Made by a program: the position numbers and the translations under genes. A stretch of DNA of 5,702 nucleotides from an uncultured archaeon (lineage in GTDB: Archaea > Nanobdellota > Nanobdellia > Woesearchaeales > ARS49): the NCBI GenBank assembly GCA_902385765.1, contig CABMGU010000093.1, forward strand, positions 1 through 5,702, in the 5' to 3' direction. The notes under the pieces were generated by a model, which saw only the letters and a program-made list of their open reading frames with translations, ran no database searches and had not been told where the DNA came from. Shown here piece after piece: positions 1 through 4,857 of this stretch. Position 1 is the first letter of the stretch, and every line of letters begins with the position of its first letter.

Positions 1-440
1 AGGAGTGTGCTTTTTGTTCGTAAAGAGTTGAATTTGCTGTCCCACGGGTCGTTTGCGATAATTATTATCGGGAATTTTGATTCTTTTATCAGGTCTGCAA
101 GTGCTGATACTCCTCCTCTGTCTTCGTTTCCTGCTATGCCGTCGAGCTCGTCGATGAGAATGAGTTTGCTCTGGCTGAACAGGCTTTGTTGTTTGATTGC
201 GTTGCCTATTTTCGCGTTTATTTCTGCTGCGTTTCTGTAGTCAGATGCGTTTACTTCTATCAGCTCTAGTCCGAGCTTTCTTGCCAGTGCGTGTATTGCT
301 GCTGTTTTTCCTGTGCCTGTTGGTCCGTGTATCAGCAGTGCTTTTTTCTTTTGTTTGGCGTAGTTTGTGACAAAGTCTTGTATTTGCTTGATATCGTGCG
401 GTATGTGTTCTAGTTCTGGTTTGTGCTTATGTACCCACAT
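1..440 (-). CDS. rfcL: Replication factor C large subunit, N-terminal part (runs off the window)
   Basis: This is the large subunit of the archaeal clamp loader, an AAA+ ATPase that opens the PCNA ring and places it on primed DNA together with RfcS. The 146 visible codons start at ATG 440 and run off the left edge without a stop. Visible motifs in order are the M-W-V start typical of RfcL, Walker A GPTGTGKT (residues 39-46), NASD followed by Arg two residues on (64-69), Walker B LILIDELD (93-100), EDRGG (106-110) and the sensor-1 strand ending in AND (129-131). All expected N-terminal ATPase elements are intact. The start is supported by the conserved tryptophan at residue 2 and a TATA-like element 27 nt upstream. 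The gene is divergent from an unknown gene at 520. The lid, collar and PCNA-binding C-terminus lie outside the window. Confidence 0.93.
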   Translation of the reverse strand, partial: MWVHKHKPELEHIPHDIKQIQDFVTNYAKQKKKALLIHGPTGTGKTAAIHALARKLGLELIEVNASDYRNAAEINAKIGNAIKQQSLFSQSKLILIDELDGIAGNEDRGGVSALADLIKESKFPIIIIANDPWDSKFNSLRTKSTL

Positions 441-462
441 AGTGTTCCTGGTTTGTTTTTGC

Positions 463-471
463 CTTATTAAG
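463..471 (-). promoter_or_regulatory. Putative TATA box for rfcL
   Basis: On the minus strand this reads CTTAATAAG, preceded by an A/C-rich stretch that could act as a BRE. Its centre is 27 nt from the A of the rfcL ATG at 440, which would give a leaderless transcript. No Shine-Dalgarno sequence is visible before that ATG. The stronger TATATAAATA read from the minus strand (about 488-497) is a possible alternative and would leave a leader of about 25 nt. Confidence 0.45.
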
Positions 472-489
472 TTTTGTTGTGGCGCAATA

Positions 490-497
490 TTTATATA
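490..497 (+). promoter_or_regulatory. Archaeal TATA box for the unknown gene at 520
   Basis: TTTATATA is a near-consensus archaeal box A. Its centre lies 26-27 nt before the ATG at 520, so transcription would begin at or next to the start codon and the mRNA would be leaderless. No Shine-Dalgarno sequence is evident upstream of 520, which fits this. The A/T core is almost symmetrical and could also serve the divergent rfcL gene. Confidence 0.65.
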
Positions 498-519
498 CAA
501 ACTAGAGCGCAAAGTGCTT

Positions 520-912
520 ATGAAGGCTGTTGACATTGACTTTAAGAAGGCGGATATTGTGGATTATTATTCTCAGCTTGACCAGGTTAAGGTGCGTATT
601 GTATTCTCTGATGGCAAGGATAAGGCTCTTGTGAAGCAGTTTTCTATTACTGACCCTTCTGTTCAGGCTGCTGAGATGCTTTCTGAAATCAGGACCAAAT
701 TGAAAGAACAGCATAAGGAGTTTTCTCTTGATGATCATCCATTGGCAGGAGCGTTGATTTTGCGTTTCAAGCAGGAAGAGGACCTTTTGCAGGACAAGCT
801 TGCCAAGTTTTTGGCTCAGTCAAGGGAGCGTATTCGTTCTGGTAAGCTTGCCAAGCTGAGTTATTTTGATTTGGAAAAGAAGATTGTTGGGTTTTCTACA
901 AAGTTTGATTGA
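520..912 (+). CDS. Unrecognised 130-residue protein
   Basis: I do not recognise this family. The product is 130 residues, charged and soluble, with no signal peptide, membrane segment or cysteine. The N-terminal half alternates short hydrophobic runs (for example VKVRIVF at 24-30) and looks like beta strands. A helical stretch rich in Lys, Glu and Gln covers about 45-67, and a second covers about 84-112. A DDHPL motif at 71-75 joins them. KLAK occurs twice (93-96 and 109-112), encoded by the same 12 bases, 48 nt apart. The frame stays open back to an ATG at 367, but that extension is cysteine-rich, lies antisense to rfcL and crosses the promoter. ATG 520 is therefore preferred, with a TATA box about 27 nt upstream. 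The gene is divergent from rfcL and convergent with valS. No function is assigned. Confidence 0.8.
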   Translation: MKAVDIDFKKADIVDYYSQLDQVKVRIVFSDGKDKALVKQFSITDPSVQAAEMLSEIRTKLKEQHKEFSLDDHPLAGALILRFKQEEDLLQDKLAKFLAQSRERIRSGKLAKLSYFDLEKKIVGFSTKFD

Positions 913-1000
913 TTCTCGAGGAACAAGCGCGACATAAGGGACTTAGGAGCGCATTGTGACGAGTGTCTTTGTCCGCAGGACTCAAGTGATGCAAATTTAA
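913..1000. other. Convergent spacer with fold-back potential
   Basis: These 88 bases separate the 3' ends of the unknown gene (plus) and valS (minus). No reading frame or recognised RNA is seen. Two small inverted repeats are visible: CAAGCGC at 924-930 against GCGC-A-TTG at 949-956 (one bulged base), and GTCC-GCA-GGAC at 971-981. There is no long oligo-T tract on either strand, so the terminators expected here are not obvious. The region may form the 3' untranslated ends of both transcripts. Confidence 0.35.
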
Positions 1001-3385
1001 TCAGAATTCAACCGTTATCTTTACATCCGGCGTTATCTCTTCAGTTCCTTTTCCCATTTCAATCTTTTCTGCTGCTGTTGTCGCTTTCAAATCGTCCATT
1101 ACTCCGCTGATGTCTATCTTTGTTTCAATGACCAATCGTTTCACTGGTGTTTTCATTGATGTTTTCATTTCTGATTTTTTCTTGCGTACGGCAGAGAGTA
1201 CTGCTACTGCAATATTGCCTGCTTGTTCTGCTTTTTCGTTGATTGCTGGCATTTCCGGCCATTTTGAAGCGTGCACGCTCTGATATTTCTCGTGTTCTTT
1301 CAGGTATAAATGATAAACTTCTTCTGTGATGAATGGCGTGAACGGTGCCATTAGTTTGACGATTGCTGACAAGCAGGTATAGAGTGCGTGTTGCGCGCTT
1401 TTTTTGTGTTGTTCTGTTTTTGGCTCGTATATTCTTGACTTAATTAACTCAAGATAGTTGTCGCAGAAGTCTTTCCAGAAGAATGCTTCTATTGCTGATT
1501 TGGCCTGGTGGTACTCGTATCTGTCAAATGCTTCTGTTGCTTCTTTTATGGTTTTTGCAAGTCTTGTGTGTATCCATAAGTCGATTGTTTCTGTTGATGT
1601 TCCTTTGTAATCATATCCTGTTAAGTTCAGGTTTGTGAATTTTGCTGCGTTCCAGAGTTTTGTTACGAACTTGTCTCCTGTTACCAGTTCTTTCTCCTGA
1701 TAAGCTATATCTTCGCCGAGCTTGCTTCCTCCTGCCCAGTATCGTAGTGCGTCTGCTGAGTATTTTGCGAGTACTGTTTGTGGTTCTACTATGTTTCCTT
1801 TGCTTTTGCTCATCTTTTCGCCGTGCGGGTCTGTTACATAGCCGGATAGTACAACGTCTTTCCACGGGTTTTTGCCGTAGTGCAGTTGGCTTTTTACGAG
1901 CGTGTTGAACAGCCAGAAGGATATTATCTCGTGCGCTTGCGGTCTCAGGCTCATCGGGAATATTTTATTGCGGTATTTTTCTGGTACTAATTGCGTGCAT
2001 AGTTGTGGTGTCATGCTGCTTGTCGCCCAGGTGTCAAGTATGTCTTTTTCTGGTACGAATTCTGTTGATCCGCACGTGCATTTCTTTGGTGGTTTGTCTT
2101 TTAGCGGGTCTATTGGCAGTTTTTTGTCGTCTGCGAATATTGGAGTGTCGCATTTGGCGCAATACCATACTGGGAATGGTACTCCGAAGAACCTTTGTCT
2201 TGATATTAACCAGTCCCATTGCAGTCCTTTTACCCAATTATTATATCGATGTTTCATGAAGTCTGGGTACCAGTTGAGTTGTGCTCCCCATTCGAGCATT
2301 TTGTCTTTGAGATCCAGATATCTGATGAACCATTGTTTGCTTTGTATGATTTCTATTTCTGTTTGGCATCTTTCGTGGACTTTGACTTCGTGTTTGATTG
2401 GCTTTTGTCCTAGTAATAGTCCTGCTGTTTTGAGGTCTGCGATTATTGCTTTGCGCTCATCGTGTATTTTCAGGCCGTTGTATTTGCCTGCTGTTTCTGT
2501 CATTGTGCCGTTTTTTGCTATTGCGTTTTTCAGTGGCAGGTTGTATGCGAGATACCATGCTATGTCTGTTTGGTCTCCGAATGTGCAGCACATGACTATT
2601 CCTGTTCCTTTTGTTGGGTCTACTCTTTCGTCTGCAAGGATTGGTACTTCGTAGCCGAATAATGGCACTTTTGCTTTCTTGCCGATTAGTTTCTTGTATC
2701 TGTCATCGTTTGGGTGAGCAAACACAGCCACGCAGGCAGGCAATAGTTCCGGTCTTGTGGTTGCAATCACTACATCTTTGCCGTCTACTTTGAATACAAT
2801 GTCATTGAATGTGCTGTCTTTTTCTGCGTCTTGGCATTCGACTTGTGATATGGCTGTTTCGCATAATGGGCACCATAGTGCTGGTGCTTCTTTTCTGTAT
2901 ACTCTTCCTTTTTTGTTCAGGTCAAGGAAGCTCCACTGGCTTATTCTTCTGCAGTGTTCATTGATTGTGCTGTAGTTTGTTTTGAAGTCGCAGCTCATTC
3001 CTATTCTTTTCCAGTCTGCTGTGAACTTTGGCATTATTTCTGCGAGTGTTTGTTCGCAGAGTTTGATGAACTCTTGCCTGTCCATCTTGCTTGCTTTGAC
3101 GCTTTTGAGTTTCTCGACTAATCTCTCAGTCGGAAGTCCGTTGTCGTCTGTTCCCCACGGGTAGAATATGTTGTATCCTCTGAGTCTTTTGTATCTTACA
3201 AGTATGTCTTGTTGTGTGTAAGAGAATGCGTGTCCTATGTGCATTTTGCCGGATACTGTTGGCGGAGGAGTATCTACGCTGTATACTTCTCCTTTTGCTT
3301 CTGGGTTGAATCTGTATGTGCCTTCTTTTTCCCAGTGTTGCACCCATTTTTCTTCTTCTGTTTTTGGGTCGTATCTGTCTGCCAT
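1001..3385 (-). CDS. valS: Valyl-tRNA synthetase, archaeal type
   Basis: This class I synthetase charges tRNA-Val with valine and edits mischarged threonine in the cytoplasm. The 794 residues appear complete. HIGH is at 49-52, followed by GTDDNGLPTE (78-87), which is typical of the archaeal/rickettsial ValRS type. The CP1 editing domain carries ATTRPE (208-213) and GDQTD (270-274). Cysteine pairs at 172/175 and at 409/412 with 436/438 probably bind zinc. KMSKS is at 524-528. An anticodon-binding helical domain follows (about 600-720), including the APFTPFITEEVY segment (680-691). The protein ends in a short mixed domain and lacks the long coiled-coil tRNA arm of bacterial enzymes; it is shorter than the roughly 860-890 residues I would expect for many archaeal homologues. 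The ATG at 3385 is supported by M-x-x-R-Y-D-P and by a TATA box 27 nt upstream. Long open frames on the opposite strand are shadows. Confidence 0.97.
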   Translation of the reverse strand: MADRYDPKTEEEKWVQHWEKEGTYRFNPEAKGEVYSVDTPPPTVSGKMHIGHAFSYTQQDILVRYKRLRGYNIFYPWGTDDNGLPTERLVEKLKSVKASKMDRQEFIKLCEQTLAEIMPKFTADWKRIGMSCDFKTNYSTINEHCRRISQWSFLDLNKKGRVYRKEAPALWCPLCETAISQVECQDAEKDSTFNDIVFKVDGKDVVIATTRPELLPACVAVFAHPNDDRYKKLIGKKAKVPLFGYEVPILADERVDPTKGTGIVMCCTFGDQTDIAWYLAYNLPLKNAIAKNGTMTETAGKYNGLKIHDERKAIIADLKTAGLLLGQKPIKHEVKVHERCQTEIEIIQSKQWFIRYLDLKDKMLEWGAQLNWYPDFMKHRYNNWVKGLQWDWLISRQRFFGVPFPVWYCAKCDTPIFADDKKLPIDPLKDKPPKKCTCGSTEFVPEKDILDTWATSSMTPQLCTQLVPEKYRNKIFPMSLRPQAHEIISFWLFNTLVKSQLHYGKNPWKDVVLSGYVTDPHGEKMSKSKGNIVEPQTVLAKYSADALRYWAGGSKLGEDIAYQEKELVTGDKFVTKLWNAAKFTNLNLTGYDYKGTSTETIDLWIHTRLAKTIKEATEAFDRYEYHQAKSAIEAFFWKDFCDNYLELIKSRIYEPKTEQHKKSAQHALYTCLSAIVKLMAPFTPFITEEVYHLYLKEHEKYQSVHASKWPEMPAINEKAEQAGNIAVAVLSAVRKKKSEMKTSMKTPVKRLVIETKIDISGVMDDLKATTAAEKIEMGKGTEEITPDVKITVEF

Positions 3386-3407
3386 ACGATAAAAGCGAGG
3401 AGAGTTG

Positions 3408-3415
3408 CTTAAAAA
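3408..3415 (-). promoter_or_regulatory. Putative TATA box for valS
   Basis: On the minus strand this reads TTTTTAAG. Its centre is 26-27 nt from the A of the valS ATG at 3385, matching the spacing seen for the gene at 520. It lies entirely within the 36-nt gap after the nip7-like stop codon (3424-3422). valS can therefore be transcribed alone as a leaderless mRNA, in addition to any read-through from upstream. Confidence 0.6.
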
Positions 3416-3421
3416 CTTTTC

Positions 3422-3991
3422 TTAGAACCTAACCTTCCTTGTCTTTCTTTCCCTTCTTAGCAAATCTCCTATGTCAAACAATCTTTTGATAACGACTCTT
3501 TTGCTGTCGAGTGGTGCAAGCATGTCGCCATAGCCGATGCATTCTTTGTGTTCATTGAGAATTACTACTCTGTCTCCTACTTCTGGTTTGTTATGTTCAA
3601 TGATGGCTTTTCCGAAGATGTCTCTTCCGCAGATGTAGAGCCATTCTCCTTTTGCGTTTACTACAACGTGTTTTCTTGCTTGTTTTCCTATTTGTTGTAA
3701 GAATGTGATTGATGGTATGAGCACTGGTCCTCGCATGTGTGCTATGCATTCTCCGCTGTATATTGCTCCTGGCATTCTTTCTTTTGTGATGAAGTATGAC
3801 CTGTTTATTATCTGGGCTTCTGGTGCTTGTTTAATCCCAAACGGCAATAAAAACTCTTGCAACGTTTGTGACCCTCCCACGTTCCGCCGCTCTGGTCTTT
3901 GACTGATTTTTATCTCCCCCTGGCTATGCGAGGGGAGAAAAAAATCACCTCGGCGAGCCGAGGCAGAGCGGCTATTGTCTGTTTTATTCAT
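3422..3991 (-). CDS. Nip7-like PUA-domain RNA-binding protein
   Basis: The C-terminal part (about 108-180) looks like the PUA domain of Nip7 homologues, proteins linked to ribosome biogenesis. Key features are VVVN (109-112), G-E-W-L-Y-I-C-G-R-D (115-124), VGDRVV (138-143), NEHKECIGYG (146-155) and a closing FDIGDLLRRER (172-182). A preceding domain (about 44-105) includes FGI and KERMPG. With ATG 3991 the protein is 189 residues. This start overlaps the NSUN stop as ATGA and has GGTGA four bases upstream, suggesting translational coupling. Residues 7-36 are encoded by an 87-base nested palindrome and look unlike a folded domain. There, five of six arginine codons are CGN, while the remainder almost always uses AGA or AGG. 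GTG 3880 is an alternative start giving 152 residues, close to the usual Nip7 size. The frame is open up to 4153, but that extension lies inside the NSUN gene and is rejected. The family call is good; the N-terminus is unsettled. Confidence 0.82.
   Translation of the reverse strand: MNKTDNSRSASARRGDFFLPSHSQGEIKISQRPERRNVGGSQTLQEFLLPFGIKQAPEAQIINRSYFITKERMPGAIYSGECIAHMRGPVLIPSITFLQQIGKQARKHVVVNAKGEWLYICGRDIFGKAIIEHNKPEVGDRVVILNEHKECIGYGDMLAPLDSKRVVIKRLFDIGDLLRRERKTRKVRF
3886..3972. repeat. Nested palindrome, three-way-junction fold, 87 bases
   Basis: The outer arms are perfect 9-base inverted repeats: GCCGCTCTG at 3886-3894 and CAGAGCGGC at 3964-3972. Inside, hairpin A pairs 3904-3919 with 3932-3947 (15 of 16 positions, one A-A mismatch at 3912/3939, 12-base loop). 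Hairpin B pairs CCTCGGC at 3948-3954 with GCCGAGG at 3957-3963. Hairpins A and B abut, and B abuts the outer arm; the only unpaired junction segment is 3895-3903. This gives 31 base pairs in 87 bases, far more than chance. The length is 29 codons, and the nip7-like frame reads through without a stop. It may be a palindromic mobile element, an mRNA structure or a small RNA. No target-site duplication or second copy is visible in this window. Confidence 0.85.
3938..3963 (-). terminator. Terminator-like hairpin followed by T7
   Basis: Read on the minus strand, the 7-bp GC-rich hairpin B is followed after three bases by seven T residues (3944-3938). It lies 25 nt past the NSUN stop. This resembles an intrinsic terminator, and oligo-T tracts also terminate archaeal transcription. 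If active, it would separate nip7-like expression from the upstream operon and favour the GTG 3880 start. It could equally be only part of the larger palindrome. Confidence 0.3.
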
Positions 3992-4857
3992 AGTTTCACC
4001 ATTTTTGCTATGAAGAATGCTTCTGGTGGCCAGAGTCTTTTGCAGAGCGCTACATCTGGGTGTAGTTTTTTGCCGAATACGCTTGTTAACCCGTCCTCGC
4101 CTATTGACAGATTGACTTTTTCCAGTCTTACCGGCAAGTTTTCTATTGCCCATTGTATGTTCAGTTCGTTTTCTTCTGGTTCAAGCGAGCAAGTACTATA
4201 CACCATTGTTCCTCCTGTTTTCAGTAATCTTACCGCGTCTTGGAGTAGTCTTTTTTGTATTTCGCTGCTTTTTTGTATGTCTTCTATTGTTCTTTTTTCA
4301 AACCATCCTTCTTCCAGTTGGTAGTTGCCAGAGCACGGCGCATCAAGGAGTATTTTGTCGTATTGGCCTTTTGCTGCTGCGAAGTTGTTTTGGAATACTG
4401 TTGTGTTTGTTACTCCGCATCTTTCCAGGTTCATTAGTATGCTTGGTATTCTGTGCGGTTTTAGTTCGAAAGAAACAATTGTGCCTTGGTTTTTCATTTG
4501 TTGTGCGAGTTGTGTTGTTTTTCCTCCTGGTGCTGCACAGCAGTCAAGAACTGTGTCTGTTGTTTTTGGGTCGAGTACTTCTACTGGTAGTTGTGCGCCT
4601 GCTTCTTGTATGTAGTAGTATCCTAACAAATGCTCAGTTATTGCTCCTAAGGAAAACTTGCTTTCGTAATAGTATCCGTTTTTTGTGAATGGTATTCTTT
4701 CGAGTTTTACGCCTAATTTCTCAAGTCTTGTTATTAGCTCTTTTGCTGTTATTTTGAGAGTGTTGACTCTTAGTGAGTGCAGTGGCTTTTTGTCTGTTAT
4801 CTTCCAGCCCAGCCCACTATACCGTTTATGAAAGAATTCTTTTCCAGCGTTGTCCAT
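3988..4857 (-). CDS. RNA cytosine-5 methyltransferase, NSUN / Nol1-Nop2-Sun family
   Basis: This enzyme uses S-adenosylmethionine to methylate carbon 5 of cytosine in tRNA or rRNA; the substrate cannot be read from the sequence. The 289 residues match the size of short archaeal members. An N-terminal segment (about 1-85) contains LHSLRVNTLK (26-35), followed by the Rossmann methyltransferase domain. The SAM-binding motif is DCCAAPGGKT (105-114). DAPCSG (172-177) holds Cys175, the family's product-release cysteine. STCSLEPEENE (221-231) holds Cys223, the catalytic nucleophile. The C-terminal KRLWPPEAFFIAKM (273-286) is also typical. No PUA domain is fused; one is encoded by the next gene, whose ATG overlaps this TGA. 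The start at 4857 lies 32 nt inside the end of cysS and has GAGG nine bases upstream. The gene is probably part of the cysS operon and translationally coupled on both sides. Confidence 0.93.
   Translation of the reverse strand: MDNAGKEFFHKRYSGLGWKITDKKPLHSLRVNTLKITAKELITRLEKLGVKLERIPFTKNGYYYESKFSLGAITEHLLGYYYIQEAGAQLPVEVLDPKTTDTVLDCCAAPGGKTTQLAQQMKNQGTIVSFELKPHRIPSILMNLERCGVTNTTVFQNNFAAAKGQYDKILLDAPCSGNYQLEEGWFEKRTIEDIQKSSEIQKRLLQDAVRLLKTGGTMVYSTCSLEPEENELNIQWAIENLPVRLEKVNLSIGEDGLTSVFGKKLHPDVALCKRLWPPEAFFIAKMVKL
3995..3999 (-). promoter_or_regulatory. Possible ribosome binding site for the nip7-like ATG 3991
   Basis: On the minus strand GGTGA lies four bases before ATG 3991 and matches the archaeal Shine-Dalgarno core complementary to the 16S rRNA 3' end. 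It sits within the last NSUN codons, so it may be coincidental, but together with the ATGA overlap it favours ATG 3991 over GTG 3880. Confidence 0.4.

Noticed and set aside
367..519. N-terminal extension of the unknown plus-strand gene to ATG 367
   Set aside because: It runs antisense to rfcL, is rich in cysteine and crosses the TATA box. The body of the protein begins cleanly at ATG 520.
955..1004. C/D-box guide RNA in the convergent spacer
   Set aside because: GTGACGA and GTGATGC each resemble a C box with one mismatch, but the D-like boxes (CAGG, CAGA) are poor and the terminal stem is missing.
1902..2654. A 250-codon open frame on the plus strand opposite valS
   Set aside because: The product is rich in Ser, Cys and Leu with no recognisable domain and lies opposite highly conserved ValRS motifs; it is a shadow of that coding sequence, as are the other plus-strand frames over valS, NSUN and cysS.
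3938..3944. Programmed -1 frameshift at T7 in the nip7-like gene
   Set aside because: The seven U residues are in slippery phase, but the -1 frame reaches a stop within a few codons and the U tract itself is part of a predicted stem.
3886..3972. The palindrome as an ordinary insertion-sequence remnant or MITE
   Set aside because: It has short terminal repeats, but no target-site duplication is visible and the two internal hairpins fill almost the whole interior, unlike a typical MITE. A palindromic element or RNA structure fits better.
3992..4153. Extension of the nip7-like frame to ATG 4153
   Set aside because: It lies wholly inside the NSUN gene in another frame and is a basic, low-information sequence with no family similarity.
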